This document shows, piece by piece, positions 37,201 to 50,350 of a stretch of DNA of 64,000 bases (positions are counted from its first letter, which is position 1; the number at the start of each line of letters is the position of its first letter). Source of the DNA: Margaritifera margaritifera (lineage: Eukaryota > Mollusca > Bivalvia > Unionida > Margaritiferidae). The notes beneath the pieces are model-generated. The model was not told the DNA's origin. It did no database searches and worked only from the letters and a program-made list of their open reading frames with translations. The translations under genes were made by a program, and so were the position numbers. The stretch is from assembly GCA_029931535.1 (NCBI GenBank), contig JAQPZY010001436.1, positions 516,001 through 580,000 on the forward strand, given 5' to 3'.

Positions 37201-38884
37201 TAGACACCAGTGTGGTTTTATTTTTTAATAAAAGCTAACTCCATTTTCATTACTATCACTAGGATTCAAACTAGAAATGTGTCCATATGCCACTATTATA
37301 AACCTCATATCAATTCTGGTTTTATTCCATGAAGTTCTTCAAAAGTTATAAATCAAACAGGGGACATAAGCCTTTCTTTCTCTGAAAAATTGCCAAGTTT
37401 TGGTGGATGTTTGTGCTTAAATTACAATAGTTTATTTTTGCATCATTCGGTCATCATGAAATACTCAGGTGCCTGTGATGCTTGTATAATGCAAATCATT
37501 GGTTGCACAGTGGTTCCTTTGTTCAGAGCCCATGTGGGCTCAAGGATGTAGAACAGACTCATGCACCCTCCTGCATGTTGTTAGAGGAGACTAATGGAAA
37601 CAACCTTTTTGCTCAGGGATGTATTCCAAGATGATATTCCAGCTGTGGTCTTGAACTTTTTAAAAGAGTGCAGTTCATAAAAAGAAATTGTACTTTGTAT
37701 TTTAAGGATTATTGGACCATCTTGTGTGGTATTCTATATAATATAAGCTTTAAGTTTGACAATGCCTGAGGTTTTGTCAGCTTCTTTTACCTTTGAAAAA
37801 CTTCACAGAAATTCAAGATCATGTTATGAAAGTGCCTTCTGTGCTTTTTAAAAATTGGGAAATGGGGTCTCTATTCAGCCTCAAAATTGGCCATGGAACC
37901 ATTGTCATATAACATAAGTGTGATCATGGTATCAGTTTATAAATGGCTAAATTTAGTTCTCTCATTTCTCTTCATTTTTGTTCACACGGTTGTTAGTTTA
38001 GAACTGATTACAATAAATTTTAATGTTATTTTACACAAAATATACCAAATATTTGTGAATTTTATTTTGCAACGTACCCTGTTATAATACTAACGTCTTT
38101 GTAATATGCTTAGGTATTCATCAACCTTGCATATAGCATGGTATTAATTTATGACCTATGAACTATGTTATAATGAGGAATCATATTTTGGGAAGTCATT
38201 CACCCATTGAGCCTCTTAACCATTCCAAAAAGGTCATTTTGATAGTGCCTATTTATATTGAAGGTAACCTTTGCTGCTGACTTATAATTGGAGCCATCAG
38301 AGGTTGCAAATGTTCAGTCATGGGTACATAAAATGACAACCAGTAGTGATTTGGACTAATATTTTATAGCTCAGGGGTAACAGATTTGTTCAGTATTTGT
38401 TTATCTTGATAGGTGTCAATTAAAGGTCAAAGCAATATATTTTTCATCATTAGAAGCTTGGCTGCTTTGATTGATCATGAGTATTTTCTTTCAGACAACT
38501 TAATTTTGGCAATATTATCATCATTAAAAGTAACTCAACAGGATAGCAAATTTAGCTGAAGGGGATACAAGTTAATCATGTAGAGAAAAAAAATTGAATT
38601 ATGGTACAGCAACATTGCATTTATATTCAGATAGATTTATATCTTTTTCAATATGAATTTATTGGAATGTTTCGGAGATTCTTTTAAATAAGGTTTATCT
38701 ATTGCAATCTTTTAAGTTAAAATCATTACTCCAAATGAGAAATTAATTTATATACGTAGAGTCTGATTGTTTGGTTTTTTACTTTTGATGAGAAACAGAG
38801 TGACATATCTGATATTTTAAAGTCATATTATCCAGAAGAAAGGCCGTCTGTCATTTACAACATTTAGGGCAAACAGTTTGCTTA

Positions 38885-39105
38885 TTGTCTATACTCCCTT
38901 ATAAGTTGACTCCAACTGGAAACAACATAGACCCTAATCTGCCATTGCATAATGTGCCATCATATCAGGGTCTATGTTATTTGTTCTGCTGATTACTCCT
39001 AACAAACTGCATAGACCCAGATCTGCCCGCGTATAATGCAATGGTAGATCTGGGTCTGTGCAGTTTGCAGTTGGACTCGACTTATAAGCGAGTATGGACA
39101 GTATA
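38885..39105. mobile_element. Palindromic MITE, copy F
   Basis: Full length. The right end reads GCAGTTGGACTCGACTTATA then AGCGAGTATGGACAGTA. Both hairpins are easy to fold by eye. Confidence 0.7.
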
Positions 39106-39585
39106 GATGAATTTGTTTGCACTTTTTAGGTCATATATTTTATACCTATAATCATTCCATCATTTGATAACCTTTTGAATGGAGTGTAAACAGCCATTTC
39201 ATAATGCAATTGCCAGAGAGTTATTATGAAATGTTGATATATTATGTATTTCATGGTAATTCATTCACATTACACTGTACACTACCATTCTTGAAATTTA
39301 AATTGATAACCATTTTTGTAATAATGCAGGATCACTTTACTGGGTTTTTTTCTTGATGAATGGGTTTCAGATTACTAGTGCTTTGGTAGATGTCTGAAAG
39401 ATAGTACTTTCTTTTAAAAAAAATTGATTTAAAAAAAAATTAAATTTATTTTAACCAAAGGTCATGCAACACAATAACTGTTTTTAGATGGAAACTCTAG
39501 GGAGACAGATGAAGATACAACTGTGCAACTACAATATGGATGAAAAGCAATGGGAAGGTCAAAGTTCATATGGTAGGGTAGGGAA

Positions 39586-39756
39586 CCATGGTAGCTCAGT
39601 GGTTAGTGGCCCAGAGTTACAACCAGAAGGGTGCAGGTTCAAATTCTACTATCAGACCAGCTTAGATTGGCTGCCATAGTGTGTCCTTGGACAAGACACT
39701 TTACTATACTCGTGTTGTTGTGCTGTAAAACACCAAAAGGAAACCAAACACTGATT
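39586..39756 (+). mobile_element. tRNA-derived SINE, plus strand
   Basis: CATGGTAGCTCAGTGGTTAG (A box) and GTGCAGGTTCAAATTCTAC (B box) 40 bases apart, then a CCTTGGACAAGACACTTTAC segment and a TGCTGTAAAACACCAAAAGG tail. Not a functional tRNA: the acceptor stem does not pair. Confidence 0.7.
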
Positions 39757-40262
39757 ATCAATTAGGGTGAATTGACCTCATGGATAAGTACTGCAGCTCT
39801 CAGTCAGTTATTGCATAACAGGCATTTTGTTGGCTTGCAGACTAATTTATCATAAGGTAGGTGTGAATGTTACATGACTTGACTTGTTTAAGTTGGTCAA
39901 GAGGTAGAATAGGAGCTCAGTTGGTTACCTATGTAGTTTGCAGTATATAAAGTGTACAGTTTAATCTTAATAAGTTGAACATTTCTTGCCTAACTTTTAG
40001 GAAATTTTCACTATATACTTTAAAGTCCTCTATCACTATGACTTACCATGATTTTATTTTCAAGGAGATAATGTCAGTCTTAAAGCAATAACCAAGGGTT
40101 GGGGTATTCTCCTCATGTCCATAAGGTCAGTTGCCTATGTATGTAATCTGCCATAAATACCTCAGCATATATTTGATGCATAGCCCTGTTTCTTTAATTA
40201 TCTTCTCATTCCTATCAATACAGAAGTTTATCATAGTCATGGAAAGAATGAAAATTATACTC

Positions 40263-40479
40263 AATATATATACGTATAAGCCGGGTCCAAATGCAAACAA
40301 CATAGACCCTGATCTGCCGTCGCATAATGCGCCGGCAGATCAGGGTCTATGTTGTTTGTTCTACTGATTAGTCCTTACAAACTGCATAGACCCAGATCTG
40401 CTGGTGCATTATGCAACAGTAGATCTGGGTCTATGCAGTTTGCAGTTGGTATTGTATTATACACAAGTGTATACGATAA
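40263..40479. mobile_element. Palindromic MITE, copy G
   Basis: The first hairpin is nearly perfect (ACATAGACCCTGATCTGCCG ... CGGCAGATCAGGGTCTATGT), as is the second (CATAGACCCAGATCTGCTGG ... TAGATCTGGGTCTATGC). It lies about 500 bp upstream of the satellite at 40975-43460 that resembles its core. Confidence 0.75.
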
Positions 40480-40974
40480 GTAAAAACTTAAAAGTATATA
40501 ACTCTTTGGATGTTTGGTTTGTCTCTTCTCAACATTCATGTCATTTTTTAATGATCTAAATTTAAAAAAACTCGTAAGATTTTTTTATTTGTAATAGCTA
40601 AGTTTGAATATTGTGGCCCAGAGTGTTTCAGAATTGGGAACATTATTGTGTTATGAGATTGAAGATCTGAGTGTAAATTGGTCATCCTGCATAAAAAGAA
40701 AATTCTGGCTGCCCTTGATCCAGAGGCTTGATTTGGAGTTATTTACAACAGACCTAATTTTCTGGAAGCAGACACTCACACTTTTTTTTTAATAAATAGA
40801 TATTGACTACTATCAGCTCCCAGCTGCAAATTAATTTATCTCAAGTCAGTTTTGATAACTCACAGAGATGTGAACTGAACACTTTGATTATGAAGTGATT
40901 GTTCATATGTTTGTTTCAATAACATGTTCTCTTTAGTTCATAGATTATCATATTTTGTTTGTAAATTGCATGAC

Positions 40975-43460
40975 CAGCTGCAAACAATGGGTAGACCCCG
41001 ATCTGTCATAGCTGAATGTACTGTCTGTCAAGGTCTATGCATTTCTTTCCACTTGTGTATTATTCAGTGGCAAATATTCGTCTGTACTTCAGGCAAACGG
41101 TGTAAATCCAGATCTACTGGTGTATTATTCAGTGGCAAATATTCGTCTGTACTTCAGGCAAATGGTGTAAATCCAGATCTACTGGTGTATTATTCAATGG
41201 CAAATCTTGGTCTATACTTCAAGCAAACAGTGTAGATCCAGATCTACCAGTACTTGTGTATTATTTAATGGCAAATCTTGGTCTGTACTTCAAGAAAACA
41301 GTGTAGATCAAGATCTAGATCAACTCATGTATTTTTCAGTGGCAAATATTCGTCTGTACTTCAGGCAAATGGTGTAAATCCAGATCTACTGGTGTATTAT
41401 TCAGTGGCAAATATTCGTCTGTACTTCAGGCAAACGGTGTAAATCCAGATCTACTGGTGTATTATTTAGTGGCAAATATTTTTCTGTACTTCAGGCAAAC
41501 GGTGTAAATCCAGATCTACTGGTGTATTATTCAGTGGCAAATATTCGTCTGTACTTCAGGCAAATGGTGTAAATCCAGATCTACTGGTGTATTATTCGGT
41601 GGTAAATCTTGGTCTATACTTCAAGCAAACAGTGTAGATCCAGATCTACCAGTACTTGTGTATTATTTAATGGCAAATCTTGGTCTGTACTTCAGGCAAA
41701 CGGTGTAAATCCAGATCTACTGGTGTATTATTCAGTGGCAAATATTTGTTTGTACTTCAGGCAAACGGTGTAAATCCAGATCTACTGGTGTATTATTCAG
41801 TGGCAAATATTCATCTGTACTTCAGGCAAACGGTGTAAATCCAGATCTACTGGTGTATTATTCAGTGGCAAATATTCGTCTGTACTTCAGGCAAACGGTG
41901 TAAATCCAGATCTACTGGTGTATTATTCAGTGGCAAATATTCATCTGTACTTCAGGCAAATGGTGTAAATCCAGATCTACTGGTGTATTATTCGGTGGTA
42001 AATCTTGGTCTATACTTCAAGCAAACAGTGTAGATCCAGATCTACCAGTACTTGTGTATTATCTAATGGCAAATCTTGGTCTGTACTTCAGGCAAATGGT
42101 GTAAATCCAGATCTACTGGTGTATTATTCAGTGGCAAATATTTGTTTGTACTTCAGGCAAACGGTGTAAATCCAGATCTACTGGTGTATTATTCAGTGGC
42201 AAATATTCATCTGTACTTCAGGCAAACGGTGTAAATCCAGATCTACTGGTGTATTATTCAGTGGCAAATAGTCATCTGTACTTCATTCAAACGGTGAAAA
42301 TCCAGATCTGCTGGTGTATTATTCAGTGGCAAATATTCGTCTGTACTTCAGGCAAATAGTGTAAATCCAGATCTACTGGTGTATTATTTAGTGGCAAATA
42401 TTCATCTGTACTTCAGGCAAACGGTGTAAATCCAGATCTACTGGTGTATTATTAGGTGGTAAATCTTGGTCTATACTTCAAGCAAACAGTGTAGATCCAG
42501 ATCTACCAGTACTTGTGTATTATTTAATGGCAAATCTTGGTCTGTACTTCAAGAAAACAGTGTAGATCCAGATCTAGATCAACTCATGTATTATTCAGTG
42601 GCAAATATTCGTCTGTACTTCAGGCAAACGGTGTAAATTCAGATCTACTGGTGTATTATTCGGTGGTAAATCTTGGTCTATACTTCAAGCAAACAGTGTA
42701 GATCCAGATCTACCAGTACTTGTGTATTATTTAATGGCAAATCTTGGTCTTTACTTCAAGCAAACAGTGTAGATCCAGATCTACCAGTACTTGTGTATTA
42801 TTTAATGGCTAATCTTGGTCTGCACTTCAAGAAAACAGTGTACATCCAGATCTAGATCAACTCATGTATTATTCAGTGGGAAATATTCGCCTGTACTTCA
42901 GGCAAACGGTGTAAATCCAGATCTACTGGTGTATTATTCAGTGGCAAATATTCGTCTGTACTTCAGGCAAACGGTGTAAATCCAGATCTACTGGTGTATT
43001 ATTCAGTGGCAAATATTCGTCTGTACTTCAGGCAAATGGTGTAAATCCAGATCTACTGATGTATTATTCAGTGGCAAATATTCATCTGTACTTCAGGCAA
43101 ACGGTGTAAATCCAGATCTACTGGTGTATTATTCGGTGGTAAATCTTGGTCTATACTTCAAGCAAACAGTGTAGATCCAGATCTACCTGTGTATTATTAT
43201 TCAGTGGCAAATCTTGGTTTTTACTTCAGCCGGTAAATCTTGGTCTGTACTTCAGGCAAACTGTGTAAATCCAAATCTTCACTTGTATTATTCAGTGGTA
43301 AATCTTGGCCTCTACTTCAAGCAAACATAGTAGATCCAAATCTACTTGTCTTTTATTCAGTGGCAAATCTTGGTCTGTACTTCAAGAAAACAGTGCAGAT
43401 CCAGACCTACTTATGTATTATTTTGTTGCAAATTTTTGTCTGTACTGTTCACATCTGGAT
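40975..43460. repeat. 65-bp satellite array (about 37 units) with higher-order variants
   Basis: The common unit has GTGTATTATTCAGTGGCAAA, TATTCGTCTGTACTTCAGGC, and AAACGGTGTAAATCCAGATC then TACTG. A second type has GTAGATCCAGATCTACCAGT and extra ACTT (71 bp); a third has GATCTAGATCAACTCATG. The types recur in a mixed higher-order order. The core AGATCCAGATCTACTGGTGT then ATTAT mirrors the MITE half CAGATCTGCTGGTGCATTAT. Open stretches across it (for example 40924-41235, 43240-43554) are repeat by-products. Confidence 0.8.
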
Positions 43461-44852
43461 GCACATTATTTTTATGGTGAATCTAGCTGAAAACAAGGTT
43501 TCTCTAATTTTGGATCATGTTGGAGCTGCTTTGTGTATGAAGCACCTTGTATGATATGATACATTGAAACTAATGAACACTTTGACCACACATACAAACT
43601 CCGAGAACTGTTCATAAGAAGCAATTAGATATGTGCCAATAAGTCACAGATGCCACCACAAATATGATGCAATCAAAGAACAAGAGGAACCCGAACTCCA
43701 TTAAATTTTGTCGAAGAATGTTTAAATCAAACTTGACTTAGATCTTTTTAATGAAATGAAATTCTTTAACTCAGATGAAAGATCCATAGAACAATATGTA
43801 AAAGGAGCATCGACATGAAATTAGACCAGAATTCCTATGTAGAATCAACTTTATCTTTCAAAAAGAAACAGCTGACAATTTCAATACATAATCAATCATG
43901 ACTCCTGGTATAGTCCCAACACAACAAATTGTGAAATTATAGAATTACAAGAAGACAATAGTCAAGTTTTAAAGCCATATCTCCATGATGCATATTTGTG
44001 GATACAATCATTTGCAAAATGAAATGATGCGTCCTTTCTATGTGGATAATTAAAACAACGTCTATAAACATTGATAAAGCAACACACAGATGGATATGCC
44101 CCTCTATAGGTATGGTAGGCCAGGGTATAAAAAAATGAACTAATTGTTAAAGGACAGTACTGATAGCATTGATTTACAGTTTTTACTTACACCTACTTAA
44201 AATCGAAGAGATTCAAATGTGTAGTGCATGTAGATGTAAACTGTGAGACTCTAGTTGTACATTTCTTCAAGAATTTTTGCTAAAAATCATGAAATAAATA
44301 TTATTTCTCAATGAAAAGTATATGATTTGTCCATTGCTTATCAGACATTTGAACATCTTCATTAGCCTCTAATCAGTTTCATGGGAAACATATTTCCTCC
44401 ATCAGCATTTGGGACTTGTCACATTTATAGAACACAGGTACAGTATGCAATTGTGTTAAATAAAATCTGACTTTAGCAGCCATATATTCGCCAAATCATG
44501 CTCTTATTACTCCTAATGCATTAGAGCCATTTATTTTTCCCAAGGATGTACTTTGCACAGTAAAGATGTTTGATATGTTAAATTCGTCAATACACAAAAA
44601 ATACATTTTATACTACAGTGTAATTTCAAATAGAATTTCAAGATAATTAACAGAAACAGTTGACCTCAACTTTCACGTCAACTTCAGTACTCAGTAAGAA
44701 TCAATTTGACAGTCATCAACTACCAAGAGGAGGAAGATCATTGTGCCTGTGTGTGAAGTGAACAAATTAGTGGGATAAAACAAAACATGTATATACACCT
44801 ATCACCAGATCAAAGATAACCATGCCTACTCATTAGCATAGCACATCATATA

Positions 44853-45073
44853 CCATCTACACTTGCTTATAAGTTGGACCCATCTGCAAACTGCATAGGC
44901 CCAGATCTGCCATCGCATAATGTGCCAGCAGATCTAGATCTATGCAGTTTATTCGAATTAGTCAGTAGAACAGACAACATAGACCTTGATCTGCTGGCGT
45001 ATTATGTGATTGCAGAACTTGGTCTAATGTTGTTTGCAGCTGGACCTGACTTATAAGTGAGTACATACAGTAA
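44853..45073. mobile_element. Palindromic MITE, copy H
   Basis: ACCATCTACACTTGCTTATA at left; CTGACTTATAAGTGAGTACA at right. Hairpin order as in copy B. It is separated from the next copy by only about 40 bp. Confidence 0.7.
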
Positions 45074-45114
45074 AATAAGAGTTTTTAAATTTTGACAATT
45101 ACCCAATACAAATT

Positions 45115-45340
45115 ACTGTATATACTCGCGTATAAGTTGATACCAACTCCAACTGCAAACTGCATGGACCCAGATCTGCCAGTGCATTATGCGCTTGCAG
45201 ATCTGGGCCTATGCAGTTTGTAGGGATTAATCAGTAGAACAAACAACATAGACCCTGATCTGCCAGCACATTATGCAATAGCAGATCAGGATCTATTTTG
45301 TTTGCATTTGGATGTGGCTTATACAGGAGTATAAATGGTA
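45115..45340. mobile_element. Palindromic MITE, copy I
   Basis: ACTGTATATACTCGCGTATA at left; ATACAGGAGTATAAATGGTA at right. Same orientation as copy H, so the two form a tandem pair. Confidence 0.7.
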
Positions 45341-45844
45341 ATTTAGATTTTATAATGGATACATAAGATTGCATGAACAATGGGTAGAAAATGTTGAAGT
45401 AATGACTGAATTTGTATATGATATATGGTATATAGGGACTAAGATATAGTTGATGGATTAATCAGACATGAATGTCTGACAAGGTTTCTATATGTCTGTA
45501 TTAGCCCATTGCCAATAATAGTATAGGTACTTGCACATTTTAGAGTATGACTGATATAGATGATAGGTTAATGCTACTCTGCCTAATACATTTTTTCACA
45601 TTTCACTCTTGCTCTCTCACATCCAGAGCCAAGTCTCTATAGTCAGTTTGTTGTACAGAATATCAATTTAATTAAAATTTTGTCAGCTTTTTAATCTTGA
45701 TTTTTCCTCGCAGTTCAAAAGGTGTTCTTTAAATTTTTTCCTTCTGCTGCAGTTGTAAGTAAATAAAAACTTGGAGGAATTGCCAAACAGATTTAGTTCA
45801 GTACATTCATCAGGATATTGGAGTGATTTGTTGCTATGAAGTTT

Positions 45845-46310
45845 AATCTGTCATATGCTTTGTATGGGGATGGCAGCACTGACCCCAGTAATTACAATAA
45901 ATGATCTGTCATATGATATGTGTGGGGATGGCAGCACTGACCCCAGTAATTATAATACATGATCTGTCATATAATATGTGTGGGGATGGCAGCACTGACC
46001 CCAGTAGTTACAATACATGATCTGTCACATGATATGTTTTTGGGATGGCAGCAATGACCCTAGTAATTATAATACATGATCTGTCATATAATATGTGTGG
46101 GGATAGCAGCAATGACAACAGTGGTTATAATACATGATCTGTCACATGATATGTGTGAGGATGGCAGCAATGACCCCAGTAATTACAATACATGGTCTGT
46201 CACATGATATGTGGGGGGATGACAGCAATGACCCCAGTAATTACAATACATGATCTGTCATATGATATGTGTGGGGATGGCAGAATTTATCCCAGCAGTT
46301 ACAATACATT
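45845..46310. repeat. 58-bp minisatellite, 8 units
   Basis: Unit GATCTGTCATATGATATGTG, TGGGGATGGCAGCACTGACC, CCAGTAATTACAATACAT. Phase points at 45848, 45906, 45964, 46022, 46081, 46139, 46197 and 46255. Confidence 0.9.
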
Positions 46311-47533
46311 TAGTAGCAAATAAGACTACCATCATTTATGTAATTTTTTTGGTGACCTCAATTATTTTTTTTGTGTCAATAATTTAAATGATAGAAATGA
46401 ATATTAACATTGAAAGTGTCATAATTTTATGCACAGCCCTGTTCTTAAATTTTCATGGAAAGAATTTAAATTATCAAACTTCTGAACCTCAACATTTAGT
46501 ACATGTACATGCATAGTCAGTGCCCATAATCATTAATTTTTACACATAATTTTTCATCGACTGAAGAAAAAAAATAAGATTTGTTTGAAAAATTATGTAA
46601 ATTACAGGATACTATTCTTAGAGCTGGGTAATCCATTTTGACTTGCACTAATCTATACTAGTCTGCAGAGTTATGTCTGCATTGATAACCAGTTATGGTA
46701 GAGGCATCATTAAAAAATGATAACAATGAACAAAACAATAATATTATTATGCTTGTGACTTGAAGTACAAAAATTCAATCATGAAGAGAACAGAACTTTT
46801 ACCCATGATCAGACTCCCATTTTTTTGTATGACATTTCATATGTTACTTTCATGCTGTTTTACTTTGATAGCCTATAAATGGGAATCAAATTACATTAAC
46901 CACTGCATGGGTTGTTGATACTGTTTTATCCTAACTTTCTGCACGGAGTCATAAAACATTTTAAGCCATATGGGTTACACATGTGATGGATTTATCTTCA
47001 AAATTACATCTGCCACTACTTGTGATGTTCCAGACCGAGCATGCGACCTCAGGTTTTCCCTTATTTTTAATTTCTACATTGGCCTTTGAAATCTCGAGGC
47101 AATGGTTTCAGTCTTTCATATAATTTAAGAAAGTAGTAACATTTTTAAGAGCAAATAATTCCCAGCACTCAAATTGAAGCATTTATTGTGCTTCAATTTC
47201 CAAATTCTCTTAGTACTCGTCCAAGCATGTGATGTGAACTACATGTTTTTGAGGTGCCTTTATGCCATTATCTAAATGTTTGCAGGTATGCTGGTACACA
47301 CTTAGACTGGCTCAGAAACTAGAAGTAAATAGATTGTGACAGTGATTACTGAAGTTACTCACTCTCCATTCCCTTTCTGCTTTTGCAAACTGCATTCAGT
47401 TAATTTTTCCCCCGAAGTTGTATGTGAAGGATTTCATATAAAATTTGAATTGATAATTTCACTGAAAGCTTCAAGAAAATGTAGCATTGAATTTTAATGG
47501 AAAGCTTGCCTGGGAATTATTGAATTAAGATTA

Positions 47534-48707
47534 ATGTCAGACAAATTTTATGACTACACAAGGCCTAATGTTAAAAGCCATAGAGATTTTCCAATTATTG
47601 GTACAATACAGATTATGTATGACTACACAAGACCTAATGTTAAAAGTCATAGAGTTTTTCCATTTATTGGTACAATACAGATTATGTATGACTACACAAG
47701 ACCTAATGTTAAAAGTCATAGAGTTTTTCCATTTATTGGTACAATACAGATTATGTATGACTACACAAGACCTAATGTTAAAAGTCATAGAGTTTTTCCA
47801 TTTATTGGTACAATACAGATTATGTATGACTACACAAGACCTAATGTTAAAAGTCATGGAGTTTTTCCATTTATTGGTACAATACAGATTATGTACACAA
47901 GACCTAATGTTAAAATTCATAGACTTTTTCCATTTATTGGTACAATACAGATTATGTATGACTACACAAGACCTAATGTTAAAAGTCATAGAGTTTTTCC
48001 ATTTATTGGTACAATACAGATTATGTACACAAGACCTAATGTTAAAAGCCATAAACTTTTTCCATTTATTGGTACAATACAGATTATGTATGACTACACA
48101 AGACCTAATGTTAAAAGTCATGGAGTTTTTCCATTTATTGGTACAATACAGATTATGTACACAAGACCTAATGTTAAAAGCCATAGACTTTTTCCATTTA
48201 TTGGTACAATACAGATTATGTATGACTACACAAGACCTAATGTTAAAAGCCATAGACTTTTTCCATTTATTGGTACAATACAGATTATGTATGACTACAC
48301 AAGACCTAATGTTAAAAGTCATAGACTTTTTCCATTTATTGGTACAATACAGATTATGTATGACTACACAAGACCTAATGTTAAAAGCCATAGACTTTTT
48401 CCATTTATTGGTACAATACAGATTATGTATGACTACACAAGACCTAATGTTAAAAGTCATAGACTTTTTCCATTTATTGGTACAATACAGATTATGTATG
48501 ACTACACAAGACCTAATGTTAAAAGTCATGGAGTTTTTCCATTTATTGGTACAATACAGATTATGTACACAAGACCTAATGTTAAAAGCCATAGACTTTT
48601 TCCATTTATTGGTACAATACAGATTATGTATGACTACACAAGACCTAATGTTAAAAGTCATGGAGTTTTTCCATTTATTGGTACAATACAGATTATGTAG
48701 CATCTAG
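47534..48707. repeat. 69/63-bp minisatellite, 17 units, open in three frames
   Basis: Unit ATGTATGACTACACAAGACC, TAATGTTAAAAGTCATAGAG, TTTTTCCATTTATTGGTACA, ATACAGATT. Thirteen units are 69 bp and four lack 6 bp (63), so all lengths are multiples of three. Two plus frames and one minus frame stay open for about 385 codons each; the first plus frame gives MYDYTRPNVKSHRVFPFIGT then IQI repeats. No splice, promoter or family evidence supports a protein, so I call it a repeat. Confidence 0.88.
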
Positions 48708-49008
48708 GTTAGTTATGCTTAAATTACATTGTTGTTACTGGATGGCCTAGCATTTGCAGAATAAACTGTATGTACATTTATTTATGGTAAATAACTGACT
48801 AAAATGTAGTATTTTAATGGTTCACTCATTCTTAAAATAGAAAAAGAATAAAGATTGTACTATTGAAACTTGTCTGTAATGCCTACCTGTTCATCACATA
48901 CAGCATTTGTGCAAGATTTCTAAAATGACAAATGAAGTTAAGATGGATGATTTAGGTCTGTGATTTGTATGTATGAGTGCACAATATACAGGAATAAAGA
49001 CTTTATGA

Positions 49009-49273
49009 ACTACTTGATACTTCTTGATCAATTACTTGATGCTTCTTAATCAACTACTTGATACTTCTTGATCAGCTACGTGATACTTCTTGATCAACTA
49101 CTTGATACTTCTTGATCAACTACTCGATACTTCTTGATCAACTACTTGATATTTCTTGATCAACCACTTGATACTTTTTGATCAGCTACTTGATATTTCT
49201 TGTTCGACCACTTGATACTTCTTGATCAACTACTTGATACTTCTTGATCAACTACTTGATATTTCTTGATCAT
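49009..49273. repeat. 22-bp minisatellite, about 12 units
   Basis: Unit TACTTGATACTTCTTGATCA then AC, each unit with TTGATCAA-type palindromic joints. Confidence 0.88.
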
Positions 49274-49306
49274 AAATTAAAGCCATAATTCTTTTCTCTG
49301 TCTTTT

Positions 49307-49428
49307 TTGTGCATTATTAGTGTATGTAGAGAGTTGATACCTGGGGAAATTTTTTTTGTGTATTATTAGTGTATGTAGAAAGTTGATACCTGAGGAAGTT
49401 TTTATTGTGCATTATTAGTGCATACATG
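49307..49428. repeat. 49-bp repeat, left block (about 2.5 units)
   Basis: GTGTATGTAGAGAGTTGATA then CCTGGGGAAATTTTTTTTG and TGTATTATTA, twice plus a partial. The same unit recurs at 51057-51280. Confidence 0.8.
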
Positions 49429-49429
49429 T

Positions 49430-49890
49430 GATTCTACCGGCGGTAGGCTAAAAATACTGTTTTAAAGGCCGTCTACCGCACATACTGTTTAGGAGTTAAA
49501 ATATACCGCTTTTGAAAATTAAAAGAATTTATTTAAAAAAAAAGAAAAAAATATGTTTACGCATTCTATCAACACATTAGAGAAACCAGCCAGAACCAGT
49601 CTACTGGGGACCGGAAATGCTCCACCACTACAATGATTGATGCGATAATGTGTGGCAGAGCGATAGGATTAGAATTGTTAAAGAACAGCTGATATGTGTA
49701 CACAGCAAGCTTCTAATTGATTACCTTATTGTTGGAATTTGATGCATTTAAGGTCAAATACAGGATGTTTTCTTAAGTGCTATAAGCAATAAAGGGATAA
49801 AAGGTGGTCATTGATGTCTTCTGAGCCTTTGATGAAAATCGGCCAAACCTTGGCAGAGGGGAGATAAAACGAAGAGACTGACCATAAAAA
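49430..49890 (+). promoter_or_regulatory. Possible promoter / 5' UTR of the nested coding unit
   Basis: CpG dinucleotides (CCGGCGGTAGG, CCGTCTACCGCAC, CTACTGGGGACCGG, GCGATAGG, AACGAAG) are commoner here than in the surrounding intron. No TATA box can be claimed. Confidence 0.3.
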
Positions 49891-49913
49891 ATGAGTTCAG
49901 CAGACACACTAGA
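49891..49913 (+). CDS. Nested coding unit, exon 1 (start codon)
   Basis: ATG followed by MSSADTL and two bases of a Glu codon, then GA|gtaagta, a near-consensus donor. It sits downstream of sequence with more CpG than its surroundings (about 49430-49700), which would suit a promoter. The start is chosen because it precedes a strong donor and its phase fits the next exon if the acceptor at 49972 is used. Confidence 0.45.
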
Positions 49914-49972
49914 GTAAGTATTTTGATTTTATACTTGTTTAATTGTTGTTGTATTGTTCAAGACATTTTAAG

Positions 49973-50096
49973 AGGACAGCTCTTACATTTTTTGTTCAAT
50001 TCGAAACGTGCACTTTCTCCCAATTCTAAAAAACAACCGGCTATGAAATATTACAAGTTCAACAATATTTGGATATCAGAGTTTAAGTGTGTGCAG
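49973..50096 (+). CDS. Nested coding unit, exon 2
   Basis: The acceptor is cattttaag; the donor is CAG|gtgagt. Read in the phase set by exon 1 it gives GQLLHFLFNSKRALSPNSKK then QPAMKYYKFNNIWISEFKCV and Q. The acceptor eleven bases upstream would put a stop in frame, so the downstream AG is preferred. I do not recognise the protein firmly. The pattern EF-(x4)-W-x2-LP-x-(W/F)-x-EAL across exons 2-3 resembles the N-terminal region of METTL25/METTL25B methyltransferase-like proteins; this is a weak match made by eye. Confidence 0.45.
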
Positions 50097-50350
50097 GTGA
50101 GTAGCAAAGGTCCTGAGTTTGCATTGTGTGTTTCGAAGATATGCATTTTTTCTATTTCATAAACTGTCTGAAGTTTTCATGCACATACATTAAGTTCAAG
50201 CCCTAGATAAAATATATCACTAAAAACTATATTTCAAGATAATTAATTTTAAAGTTTGAATAAATTATTCATAAAAGCATAAATACATCATGTATTTTTT
50301 TCATTTTTATTTCAAGCCTAAATCAGTCTTTATTTTTTTTTTATTTACAG

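Noticed and set aside
39586..39665. tRNA gene
   Set aside because: A- and B-box motifs are present, but the acceptor stem does not pair and a SINE body and tail follow.
40975..43460. CRISPR-like array of repeats and spacers
   Set aside because: Units are contiguous 65-71 bp tandem repeats with no unique spacers, in a eukaryotic intron.
47537..48703. Long minus-strand frame (LHNLYCTNKWK repeats) as a gene
   Set aside because: It is the complement of a minisatellite that is open in three frames; there is no independent evidence for a protein.
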